Assembly: GCA_013002375.1 (NCBI GenBank)
Contig: JABDJW010000042.1
Span: forward strand, 1 to 17,430
Direction of reading: 5' to 3'
Length of the DNA stretch: 17,430 bases
From: Acidimicrobiales bacterium
GTDB lineage: Bacteria > Actinomycetota > Acidimicrobiia > Acidimicrobiales > SHLQ01
A program made the position numbers and the translations under genes. Positions 8,054-14,550 of this stretch are shown in pieces. The notes beneath the pieces were generated by a model. The model worked only from the letters and a program-made list of their open reading frames with translations. It did no database searches and was not told the DNA's origin. Within the stretch, counting starts at the first letter, position 1, and each line of letters starts with the position of its first letter.

Positions 8054-8109
8054 CCTTCACAGACACAGAGGGCAGGTGTCCCGAGCCGCCGAGCGCCGTT
8101 CGGAGGCAT

Positions 8110-8132
8110 GCCCACGCTTGTGCCACAACTCG
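8110..8132 (+). repeat. Repeat copy 1 (TTGTGCCACAA centre)
   Basis: The copy contains TGCCCACGCTTGTGCCACAA and then CTCG. The 11-base core at 8118-8128 is a perfect palindrome around one central base. It differs from copy 2 at one base over 23. Confidence 0.9.
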
Positions 8133-8196
8133 TCTACGGCAGGCGCCTTTCGGCCACGCCTTCTCCGGGTACGAACCCAGCGACCTTTCGTCAGTT

Positions 8197-8219
8197 GCCC
8201 ACGCTTGTGCCACAGCTCG
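8197..8219 (+). repeat. Repeat copy 2 (TTGTGCCACAG centre)
   Basis: Same orientation as copy 1, 87 bp downstream, with 22 of 23 bases identical. The core is at 8205-8215 and has one palindrome mismatch. Preceded by TT as in copies 3 and 4, giving TTGCCC. Confidence 0.9.
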
Positions 8220-8342
8220 CCATTCGCGCTCATGACGCGCGCACGCCGACCGGACCCCTGACGGAGTTCATCCTCGGAGCCGGACGTCCGTGGCATGACG
8301 TCCACCGTCCTCGACATGCGCCCGTCCGCGCGAGCGGCGCAA

Positions 8343-8366
8343 ACCTTGTGGCACAAAGCCGGGCAA
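8343..8366 (-). repeat. Repeat copy 3, inverted
   Basis: Read on the minus strand it has TTGCCC, a three-base filler, then TTTGTGCCACAAGG. The core at 8346-8356 is a perfect palindrome. Copies 3 and 4 share a GTTT-type 3' flank that differs from the CTCG flank of copies 1 and 2. Confidence 0.8.
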
Positions 8367-8439
8367 ATCCGGGTTGCGGTGGGACCGCGACCCCGTGCCG
8401 CATCTCTGGGCCAGTAGGAATCCCTGCAACAGAAGGGAA

Positions 8440-8463
8440 ACGCTGTGGCACAAGGGCGGGCAA
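8440..8463 (-). repeat. Repeat copy 4, inverted
   Basis: Read on the minus strand it has TTGCCC, a three-base filler, then CTTGTGCCACAGCG. It lies 97 bp from copy 3 in the same orientation, about 40 bases beyond the birA stop codon. The core is at 8443-8453, with one palindrome mismatch. Confidence 0.8.
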
Positions 8464-8503
8464 TGCTGCCAAGCCAGGACCAGCGCAGCCAGGCGCGACG
8501 AAC

Positions 8504-9388
8504 TCAGGCGCGGCGGAGGTGCACCACGTCGCCGACGGAAATCTCGTGAAGGGCGCCGGCCTCGTCGGTGAGCACGAGGTGCCCCGCGGCGGTGAGGCCG
8601 GTGGCGGTGCCGGTGAGCGGCGGCTTCGCGGCCCGTTCGATACGGACCGGGCGGCCGAGGGTCACGCAACAGTCGACGTAGGCGGCCCGCAGCCCGTCGA
8701 GATCCGGCCCCTCGAGATCCGGCCCGTCGAGATCCGGCCCGTCAGCCCGATCGGGCCCGGGCGTGATGCGATCGAGCCACCGGTCGTAGGCCGCGAGAAG
8801 GTGCCGCAGGACCGTCTGTCGATCACCGTCGTAGCCGAGCCGGCGCAGACTGGTCGCCCCGGGCGGCGCCACTTCCATCACAGGCGAATCTGGGCCAGGG
8901 GAATCTGGGCCAGGGGAATCTGGGCCAGGCCAACCGACGTTGAGCCCGAGGCCCAGCACCAGCGTGGTGCTGGTCGCCTCGGCCAACATGCCACCGACCT
9001 TGCCATGGTCTTCGGCGGCGCCGAGCGCAACGATGTCGTTCGGCCACTTCACACCCACACCGACACCGACCGCCCCGATGGCTTCGACGGCAGCGACGGC
9101 CAACGCGGTGCCGAAGCGACCCCAACCAGCGGGGGCCGGAACGCCGAACTCGGCGGGATCGAGGCGGATCGACAGCAGGAGGTTCCGGCCCGGCGGTGCC
9201 TGCCACCGGCGATCGAGGCGACCCCGGCCCGCGGTCTGATGGTCGGCCACCAGGACCGTCGAGCTCGCGGTCGGGCCCGGCCCGTCGGCGAGCAGGTCGG
9301 CATTGGTCGATCCGGTCTCGGCCACCCAGCGACAATCAGTGAACCGGGTGCCGACCGCGGCGGAGATCGGGTCGAGCGAATCAGACAT
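8504..9388 (-). CDS. birA: Biotin--[acetyl-CoA carboxylase] ligase, monofunctional (294 aa)
   Basis: The enzyme activates biotin with ATP and attaches it to a lysine of biotin carrier domains. It has the biotinyl-AMP loop GRGRLDRRWQAPPGRNLLLSI (54-74), KWPNDI (114-119), KVGGMLAE (130-137) and LGLGLNVGW (145-153), plus a C-terminal SH3-like domain (about 255-292). The start goes straight into the catalytic domain, so the N-terminal DNA-binding domain of E. coli BirA is absent and it should not be a repressor. Two insertions of repeated pentapeptides, PGPDS x3 (154-168) and a GPDL type x3 (216-230), sit after the NVGW strand and before the C-terminal region, both in likely surface loops. It is divergent from the carboxylase gene whose carrier domain it probably modifies, with 51 bp between starts. 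Confidence 0.93.
   Translation of the reverse strand: MSDSLDPISAAVGTRFTDCRWVAETGSTNADLLADGPGPTASSTVLVADHQTAGRGRLDRRWQAPPGRNLLLSIRLDPAEFGVPAPAGWGRFGTALAVAAVEAIGAVGVGVGVKWPNDIVALGAAEDHGKVGGMLAEATSTTLVLGLGLNVGWPGPDSPGPDSPGPDSPVMEVAPPGATSLRRLGYDGDRQTVLRHLLAAYDRWLDRITPGPDRADGPDLDGPDLEGPDLDGLRAAYVDCCVTLGRPVRIERAAKPPLTGTATGLTAAGHLVLTDEAGALHEISVGDVVHLRRA
8701..8745. repeat. 15-bp tandem repeat x3 inside birA (GPDL tract)
   Basis: Three in-frame units of GATCCGGCCCSTCGA-like sequence at 8701-8715, 8716-8730 and 8731-8745 differ at only a few bases. On the minus strand they encode a pentapeptide of the form D/E-G-P-D-L. Confidence 0.93.
8886..8930. repeat. 15-bp tandem repeat x3 inside birA (PGPDS tract)
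   Basis: GAATCTGGGCCAGGG at 8886-8900 and 8901-8915 is perfect. The third unit at 8916-8930 differs only in its last base. On the minus strand the units encode PGPDS. The near-identity points to recent slippage. Confidence 0.95.
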
Positions 9389-9429
9389 TGTTTGGCACCG
9401 GTCTCGCACTTGGGGGGCCTGGCCGTGTA

Positions 9430-9435
9430 ACCATA
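9430..9435 (-). promoter_or_regulatory. Candidate -10 box of birA
   Basis: TATGGT on the minus strand fits TAnnnT and lies in the 51-bp divergent spacer, which would give a leader of about 35 bases for birA. It is a motif guess. No convincing Shine-Dalgarno precedes birA. The same few bases adjoin the carboxylase start, so promoter activity for the two genes may be mutually exclusive. Confidence 0.25.
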
Positions 9436-9439
9436 AGGC

Positions 9440-11182
9440 GTGTTTTCGAAAGTATTGATAGCAAACCGCGGCGAAATCGCCGTTCGGGTCATCCGTGCCT
9501 GCCAGGAACTGGGCGTACAAACCGTCGCGGTCTACAGCGACCTCGACCGCGAGGCCATGCACGTGCGCCTGGCCGATGAGGCCTACGCCCTGGGCGGGCA
9601 GACGGCCGCCGAGAGCTACCTCAACACCGATGCCCTGCTCGACGCCATCGACAAGAGCGGCGCCGAAGCCGTGCACCCCGGCTACGGATTCTTCTCCGAG
9701 AATGCCGATTTCGCGCGGGCCATCACCGATCGCCGTGTGACCTTCATCGGGCCACCGCCGGCCGCGATCGAAGTCATGGGCGACAAGATCTCGGCCCGCA
9801 AGGCGGCCGAGGAGGTCGGCGTCAGCGGCGTGCCCGGTACCACCGACTTCATCACCGACCCCGAGCAGGTCCGTGCCTTCGGCGCCGAACACGGCTACCC
9901 GGTCGCCATCAAGGCGGCCTACGGCGGCGGCGGTCGCGGCATGAAAGTCGTCGACTCCGAAGCCGAGATCGAATCGGCAATCGAATCGGCGCAGCGCGAA
10001 GCCACCGCCTATTTCGGTCGCGACGAGATCTACATGGAGCGCTACCTCACCAAGCCCCGCCACATCGAAGTGCAGGTGTTCAGCGACACCCACGGCAACC
10101 ACCTGTACCTGGGCACCCGCGACTGCTCGGCCCAGCGCCGCCACCAGAAGCTCATCGAAGAGGCTCCGGCTCCGGGCATCCCGGCCGAGACCCTCACCGC
10201 GATGGGTGAAGCAGCGGTCGCCGTCGCACGCGGCTGTGGCTACGTCAACGCCGGCACCGTCGAATTCCTGTACGAAGACGGTGACTTCTACTACCTCGAA
10301 ATGAACACCCGGCTGCAGGTCGAGCACCCGGCCACCGAGTTGGTCACCGGCCTCGACCTCGTCGCGCTGCAGCTTGCGGTCGCGGCCGGCGATCCGCTGC
10401 CGTTCACCCAGGACGACGTGACCATCACCGGGCACGCCATCGAGGTTCGCATCAACGCCGAAGACCCGGCCGAAGGGGCCTTCCTCCCGTCACCGGGCCG
10501 GATCGCATCGATGATCACCCCCGACGGGTACGGCGTGCGCTTCGACGCCGGCTACGCCGAAGGCGATGAGGTCTCGCAGTTCTACGACAATCTGATCGGC
10601 AAGCTCGTCGTGTGGGGCGCCGATCGCGACATCGCCATCCGTCGGGCTGTTCGCGCCCTGCGCGAACTCGAGATCACCGGTCCGGCCACCACCATTCCCG
10701 CCGATCTGGCCATTCTCGAGCACCCCGACTTCGCGGCGATCGACCACTCGACCAAATGGGTCGAAGACGTCCTCGATCTCACCGGCGTCGGCAGCAGCGC
10801 CACGCCGACCGACGACACCGCCGAAGCAACGGTGCGGCGCGACATCGCGGTCGAGGTCAACGGTAAGCAGTTCTCGGTCAGCATGTGGGTGCCCGATCAA
10901 GCTTCGAACCCCAACGGCCGCACGAAGCGGGCGCCCCGCAAGAAGTCGGGTGGTGGCGGAGCGGCCGGTTCGGGCCAAATCGAGGTCCCGATGCAGGGCA
11001 CGATCATCAAGGTCGAGGTCAGCGAAGGCGACACGGTCGAAGCCGGTCAAGTGCTCTGCGTACTCGAGGCGATGAAGATGGAGAACAACATCACCACCGA
11101 TGTCGCGGGCACCGTCAAGGAATTGAAGGTCGTGGCCGGCGATTCGGTCGGCGGCGGCGACGTCGTCGCCGTCATCGGCTGA
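9440..11182 (+). CDS. accA: Acyl-CoA carboxylase alpha chain: biotin carboxylase + BCCP (580 aa)
   Basis: This subunit carboxylates its own biotin with bicarbonate and ATP, then hands the carboxyl group to a carboxyltransferase beta chain to make malonyl- or methylmalonyl-CoA. The biotin carboxylase part runs from residue 1 to about 445: FSKVLIANRGEIAVRVIRA (2-20), the ATP-grasp glycine loop YGGGGRGMKV (161-170), HQKLIEEAP (235-243) and EMNTRLQVEHP (287-297). A linker with a basic Gly-rich stretch (about 494-511) leads to the carrier domain, with the biotin lysine K546 in EAMKME. The two-domain alpha chain is the actinobacterial AccA/AccA3 design. The GTG at 9440 is set by the conserved opening FxKVLIANRGEIA. 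It lacks a clear Shine-Dalgarno. No beta chain is in this window. Confidence 0.95.
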   Translation: MFSKVLIANRGEIAVRVIRACQELGVQTVAVYSDLDREAMHVRLADEAYALGGQTAAESYLNTDALLDAIDKSGAEAVHPGYGFFSENADFARAITDRRVTFIGPPPAAIEVMGDKISARKAAEEVGVSGVPGTTDFITDPEQVRAFGAEHGYPVAIKAAYGGGGRGMKVVDSEAEIESAIESAQREATAYFGRDEIYMERYLTKPRHIEVQVFSDTHGNHLYLGTRDCSAQRRHQKLIEEAPAPGIPAETLTAMGEAAVAVARGCGYVNAGTVEFLYEDGDFYYLEMNTRLQVEHPATELVTGLDLVALQLAVAAGDPLPFTQDDVTITGHAIEVRINAEDPAEGAFLPSPGRIASMITPDGYGVRFDAGYAEGDEVSQFYDNLIGKLVVWGADRDIAIRRAVRALRELEITGPATTIPADLAILEHPDFAAIDHSTKWVEDVLDLTGVGSSATPTDDTAEATVRRDIAVEVNGKQFSVSMWVPDQASNPNGRTKRAPRKKSGGGGAAGSGQIEVPMQGTIIKVEVSEGDTVEAGQVLCVLEAMKMENNITTDVAGTVKELKVVAGDSVGGGDVVAVIG

Positions 11183-11191
11183 GCGGGGCGG

Positions 11192-12550
11192 CTACTCGGC
11201 CGATTCGACGATCACCTCGCTGAGCGTGGGGTGAATGAACAAGCTGTCGACGATATGACCGACGGTCAGGCGCGCCGTCACGGCCAACGCCACCACCGCG
11301 ATCAGCTCCGCGGCATGGCGGCCGACGACCGAACCGCCCAGGATCACGCCGGTGGCGGGGTCGGAGATCAGTTTCACGAACCCCCGAGGATCATCGTTGA
11401 TCAAGGCCTTGGCCGAAACCGAAAATGGCACCTTGGTGACCCGGATCTTGCGGCCCTCGGCGAAGGCGTCGGCCTCGGCCAAACCGACATCGGCGATTTC
11501 GGGTTCGGTGAAGATCGCCGAGGCCGCTTTGTCGTAGTCGAGATGGCGATGGGGCAGGTCGTGCATCCCCATCACGTGTTCGGCGATCTTGCGGCCCTGC
11601 ATCGTGGCCACCGACGACAGTGGCAGCTTGCCGGACAAGTCACCGGCCGCGTAGATGTGCGGAATCGAAGACCGGCAGTGATGATCGATGTTGACGTACC
11701 CGTGTTCGGTCTCGATGTCGATGTTGTCGAGGCCCAGCGATTCGCTGTTGGGGACCGAGCCAATGGCCAGCAAGGCGTGCGAGCCGGTGGCGATTCGGCC
11801 GTCGGTGCAGCGCACGTGGACGAGATCGCCCTCCCGTTCGATAGCGGTCGCCCGGGCCCCCTTGTAGAGATGCACGCCCCGGGCCAGGAAGTTCTCCTCC
11901 AACGCGGCGGCAACCTCGGGATCCTTGTTGGGCAGAACCTGCTGGCGGCTGACGATGAGCGTGACCTCGGAGCCGAAGCTCTTGAACATGTGCACGAACT
12001 CCACGCCGGTCACACCGGAACCGATGACGACCAGGTGTTCGGGCATCTCGTTGGGCGGGTAGGCGTCACGCGTCGTGAGGATGCGATCGCCGTCGATCGC
12101 GGCCCAATCGGGGATGCGGGGCCGGCTACCGGTGCTCAGCATGATGTAGTCGGCTTCGATCTCGATCTCGCCCTCGGCCGTGTCGGCGATGACCTGGTGC
12201 AACCCGGCGATCCGGCCGGTGCCCTCGAGCATCCGTACCCCCTGGCTCTCGAGCAGTTCGGTCTGATTGGTCTGGAGTCGAGCCTCGATCGTGGCCAGCC
12301 GGTGGCGGAGGTTGTCAAGGTCGACCAGCGGCTTCACTTCGCCGAGCCCCATGCCGGCCGATCGGGCCAGAAACGACATCGCGCCGCCGGTGGCGATCAT
12401 GGCCTTGGACGGAATGCAGTCCCAGAGGTGCGCGGCTCCGCCGACGACATCGCGTTCGATCATGGTGACTTCGGCACCGAGCCGAGCCGCGAAGGTGGCG
12501 GCGGCATTTCCAGCCGGGCCACCGCCGATGATGGCGAGGGAAGTTGGCAT
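11192..12550 (-). CDS. LpdA-like FAD/NAD(P) flavoprotein disulfide reductase homologue (452 aa)
   Basis: The N-terminal FAD motif is LAIIGGGPAGNAAA (5-18), the NAD(P) motif VVIGSGVTGVEF (174-185) and the second FAD contact IYAAGDLSG (299-307), with a C-terminal dimerisation domain. Classical members carry CxxxxC. Here the segment is GGAAHLWDCIPSK (37-49), so the first cysteine is replaced by A40 and only C45 remains. It therefore cannot act as a normal dihydrolipoamide dehydrogenase. Mycobacterial LpdA (Rv3303c), an NAD(P)H:quinone reductase, has the same pattern (GGAAVLDDCVPSK from memory), so a quinone reductase or transhydrogenase role is likely. Unlike that protein it keeps HPTLSE (H440 and E445), the acid-base pair of true disulfide reductases. 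The ATG at 12550 starts right at the FAD strand. TAGATT lies eight bases upstream. It converges on accA with nine bases between stops. Confidence 0.88.
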   Translation of the reverse strand: MPTSLAIIGGGPAGNAAATFAARLGAEVTMIERDVVGGAAHLWDCIPSKAMIATGGAMSFLARSAGMGLGEVKPLVDLDNLRHRLATIEARLQTNQTELLESQGVRMLEGTGRIAGLHQVIADTAEGEIEIEADYIMLSTGSRPRIPDWAAIDGDRILTTRDAYPPNEMPEHLVVIGSGVTGVEFVHMFKSFGSEVTLIVSRQQVLPNKDPEVAAALEENFLARGVHLYKGARATAIEREGDLVHVRCTDGRIATGSHALLAIGSVPNSESLGLDNIDIETEHGYVNIDHHCRSSIPHIYAAGDLSGKLPLSSVATMQGRKIAEHVMGMHDLPHRHLDYDKAASAIFTEPEIADVGLAEADAFAEGRKIRVTKVPFSVSAKALINDDPRGFVKLISDPATGVILGGSVVGRHAAELIAVVALAVTARLTVGHIVDSLFIHPTLSEVIVESAE

Positions 12551-12558
12551 ACCGGGCC

Positions 12559-12564
12559 AATCTA
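12559..12564 (-). promoter_or_regulatory. Candidate -10 box giving a leaderless flavoprotein mRNA
   Basis: TAGATT on the minus strand ends eight bases before the ATG at 12550, the same arrangement as at the LCP gene, and no Shine-Dalgarno is present. The eight-base spacers (GGCCCGGT here, GGCCCGCC there) are also alike. Confidence 0.35.
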
Positions 12565-12642
12565 TCGTCGCGCCCCGAATCCCGAGGCCATGGGGGCCCT
12601 GAGCCACCATCGCCCGAGCAGACATCGGAGGTGAATGCCGGT

Positions 12643-12906
12643 ATGGTCGGTCTCATGTTCGCGTACTTTGACGCCGGCACCGGCTCGATGATCCTGTCCT
12701 TCTTCGCGGCCGGCTTCGCCGGAATCGTGGTCTTCGGCAAGTCGCTCTGGTACAAGATCGCCTTCTGGCGCAAAGACGATGCCCGAACGCTCGATGTCGA
12801 CACCGAGCTCGAGATCGACCCGGAGGTCGACGCTGCATTGGACGCGGAAACCGACGGTGGGCTCGATCTGGGCGAGATCGACGATTCCGAACTCGAGATC
12901 GGCTAG
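12643..12906 (+). CDS. Small membrane protein with YFDAGTGS motif and acidic tail (87 aa)
   Basis: The protein begins MVGLMFAYFDAGTGSMILSFF, continues through one hydrophobic helix (about 14-35), a short basic aromatic segment (KSLWYKIAFWRKDD) and then a strongly acidic tail of about 35 residues rich in D and E. The opening resembles a widespread but unnamed group of small proteins beginning Y(I/L)DPGTGS, which often sit near envelope-glycan genes. Here alanine stands where those have proline. The basic patch after the helix predicts the tail is in the cytoplasm. GGAGG at 12627-12631 lies 11 bases before the ATG at 12643. An ATG at 12655, seven bases after TATGGT, is a leaderless alternative. 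Its TAG overlaps the TAG of the converging gene on the palindrome CTAG. Function is unknown. Confidence 0.75.
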   Translation: MVGLMFAYFDAGTGSMILSFFAAGFAGIVVFGKSLWYKIAFWRKDDARTLDVDTELEIDPEVDAALDAETDGGLDLGEIDDSELEIG

Positions 12907-14042
12907 TTGCGCTCGCTCACCGACGCATAAGCAGCCACCAACCATGCCGCGGCGGCCTCGGCGCTGCGACCCACGTTGTACACCGATTCGTCGCGGACGG
13001 CGGCAGCCTTTTCGGCGAATGCTCCGGGGTCGGCGGTGAGGCGCTCGACCGAGCCGACGACGCCGCCGAGTTGCTCCGGGGCGATCACCTCGCCCAACTC
13101 GTGGCGTAGCCGCACTTCGATCGGTTCGATGCCCAGATCGGTATAGCCGGGATTGTTGACCTTGGTCGGCACATCGACGAACAACACCGGCCGTTCGAGC
13201 CCGAGGCTGTAGTCGAAGGCCGCGCCGGACCAGTCGCTGACCATCAACGCCGCCGTGGTGACCGACTCGCGATCGCGCATGTCGGTCTCGACCCGCAATT
13301 GGCCGAACTCCGAGAGCTCGGCTTGCAGGTCGCCGGCCAGGCCCGGATGGTGCCGGGTGGTCATCGGGTGCAGCCGCACGATCACCTCGTAACCGGCCTG
13401 GAGCAGCGCCCGGGCAATCGCCGCGCCCTCGGTCCGCTCCATCATCGCGTTCGGGCCCCAAGTGCCGGCCAGCACCACCCGCCGCTCGACCGGTGTGGCG
13501 GTGGCGGCCTCGGCCCGCAACAGGTCGAGCCGGCCATACCCATGCTTCACCAAGCGCTTGCGGGGCGTGCCGTAGTGGGCCTCGCTGGCTCGGATCTCCG
13601 CGGCGTGGTGCGGCCCGACGCACAACACGGTGTCGAACTGATCGAACGCACCGGGCCGGTACACCATGTGAGTGCTGACGAAGGCATGGAACAGATACAC
13701 GTAGTGCACCGGGTGGATCGATCGCTTGACGTCGTAGGTGCCGAGGTCGGGCGTGGTGGTCAGCAACAAGCCGGCCTGCATGTCGCGAAAGGCAACGGCC
13801 CGCACTGCGCCATCGCCGATGTCGAAGGCTCGCAAGCGCGGATGGTCGCGCTCGAGTTGCGGGTCGGTGGCCTCCGAGGTCAGGTAGGTGATGTTGACAT
13901 CGTGTTGATCGAGGAGCCGATCGACGACCGGGCCCAGGTGAGCCCAATCGCTGCGGTTCTCGGCGTAGACCACCAGGCGACGCCACTCGGCCGGCAGCTT
14001 CTTGAATGCCTTGGCTGCCGCCTTGAGGGCCTTCGCGCTCAT
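12903..14042 (-). CDS. CDP-glycerol glycerophosphotransferase-like protein (379 aa)
   Basis: This resembles the TagB/TagF family, which transfers glycerol- or ribitol-phosphate from CDP-activated donors when building teichoic-acid-like polymers at the inner membrane face. Visible landmarks are YLFHAFVSTH (116-125) in the position of the family's catalytic histidine, VKHGYGRLDLL (165-175), a strand-loop VVLAGTWGPNA (189-199), VIVRLHP (220-226, the RxHP signature) and VSDWSGAAFDYSLGLERPVLF (268-288), equivalent to the DYSS segment that binds the nucleotide-phosphate. No transmembrane helix is evident. The N-terminal KALKAAAKAFKKLP is an amphipathic basic helix that could touch the membrane. It follows the 161-aa gene by four bases and is last in the operon. 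Whether the donor is CDP-glycerol or another CDP-polyol is not readable. Confidence 0.82.
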   Translation of the reverse strand: MSAKALKAAAKAFKKLPAEWRRLVVYAENRSDWAHLGPVVDRLLDQHDVNITYLTSEATDPQLERDHPRLRAFDIGDGAVRAVAFRDMQAGLLLTTTPDLGTYDVKRSIHPVHYVYLFHAFVSTHMVYRPGAFDQFDTVLCVGPHHAAEIRASEAHYGTPRKRLVKHGYGRLDLLRAEAATATPVERRVVLAGTWGPNAMMERTEGAAIARALLQAGYEVIVRLHPMTTRHHPGLAGDLQAELSEFGQLRVETDMRDRESVTTAALMVSDWSGAAFDYSLGLERPVLFVDVPTKVNNPGYTDLGIEPIEVRLRHELGEVIAPEQLGGVVGSVERLTADPGAFAEKAAAVRDESVYNVGRSAEAAAAWLVAAYASVSERN

Positions 14043-14046
14043 CGAT

Positions 14047-14532
14047 TCAGCCGGCGATCTTGATACCGGCCAAGACCTCGTTGGCCACCGGCACCAGCAT
14101 CGCCCGCAAGCTGTGGCTTCCGATCACGACGTACAGGCAGAACCCGCGATCGCCGACGTGGAAGAACCGTTGCGCGCCGGCCTGCCCGGCCTGCGGCCGT
14201 TGCAGGGTGTCGGTGGCGAAGTCGTCGGGGTGGAGCGATTGTGGGACACCTTCGGCCGAGAACAGGACCGACCGGGCCGATTCGGCGTCGTATTCGTTGA
14301 GGCAGACGAGAACGCCACGGCGACCCATGATGTCGACCGCGCCACTGCCGAAATCGCCCCGCTCGGCGGGCAGGGAGAAGTTCGCGGCGTGCAGCGACGG
14401 GGCCTCGGTGCCGGCCGCCGCGGTGCTGGCGAAGTCGACCGGACGTTTGAATATCTCGCCGTCCCACCCGGCGGGCAGGGCGACGGTGAGACCAAATGCC
14501 TCGAGCTCGGTGGAGCTACGACGATTACGCAC
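14047..14532 (-). CDS. Unknown protein, 161 aa
   Basis: I do not recognise a family. The protein is soluble-looking, with no signal peptide or membrane helix. After a basic start (MRNRRSSTELEAFG) comes LTVALPAGWDGEIFKRP, an opening often seen in small beta-sheet domains of the PsbP/LpqN kind, then alternating strands such as GVLVCLNEYD, and a last helix LVPVANEVLAGIKIAG. The start is a GTG at 14532 with a good AAGGAAGG five bases upstream. It is placed 18 bases after the polytopic membrane protein and four bases before the glycerophosphotransferase, so it is part of the same operon and may assist either. A PsbP-like fold is only a resemblance. Confidence 0.75.
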   Translation of the reverse strand: MRNRRSSTELEAFGLTVALPAGWDGEIFKRPVDFASTAAAGTEAPSLHAANFSLPAERGDFGSGAVDIMGRRGVLVCLNEYDAESARSVLFSAEGVPQSLHPDDFATDTLQRPQAGQAGAQRFFHVGDRGFCLYVVIGSHSLRAMLVPVANEVLAGIKIAG

Positions 14533-14537
14533 AGGGG

Positions 14538-14545
14538 CCTTCCTT
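14538..14545 (-). promoter_or_regulatory. Shine-Dalgarno sequence fixing a GTG start
   Basis: AAGGAAGG on the minus strand lies five bases before the GTG at 14532 and decides the start of the 161-aa gene. Confidence 0.7.
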
Positions 14546-14550
14546 CGGAG

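Larger units (their letters stand above)
8019..8503. other. 485-bp gene-free spacer with dispersed palindromic repeats
   Basis: No credible gene lies here. Apart from the promoter of the winged-helix gene, the notable content is four copies of a roughly 20-bp element centred on TTGTG-S-CACAA, two in each orientation. Nothing resembling a tRNA, transposase remnant or T-tract terminator is visible. It follows the 3' end of birA, so it also serves as that gene's downstream region. Confidence 0.7.

Noticed and set aside
8057..8356. Minus-strand frame of 99 codons with two ELWHKRG segments
   Set aside because: The repeated peptide is simply the translation of two copies of the palindromic DNA repeat. 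The rest is Arg-rich, without a domain or ribosome site.
8110..8463. Possible CRISPR array
   Set aside because: Only four units, in two orientations, with unequal spacing of 87-131 bp and differing flanks. There are no cas genes nearby.
8701..8930. Frameshifted or damaged birA because of internal repeats
   Set aside because: Both tracts are multiples of three and the frame continues to a normal C-terminal domain, so the gene looks intact.
8108..9430. Plus-strand frame of 440 codons
   Set aside because: It runs through the repeat spacer and then antisense to birA. Its apparent repeats come from the birA minisatellites read backwards.
9389..10435. Extension of the birA frame across the carboxylase gene
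   Set aside because: It is antisense to an intact biotin carboxylase. Biotin ligase homology starts near the ATG at 9388.
12562..13986. Minus-strand frame of 474 codons overlapping the glycerophosphotransferase in another frame
   Set aside because: The TagB/TagF-like motifs belong to the 379-codon frame. The longer one is Arg/Gly-rich and also crosses the small membrane protein gene.
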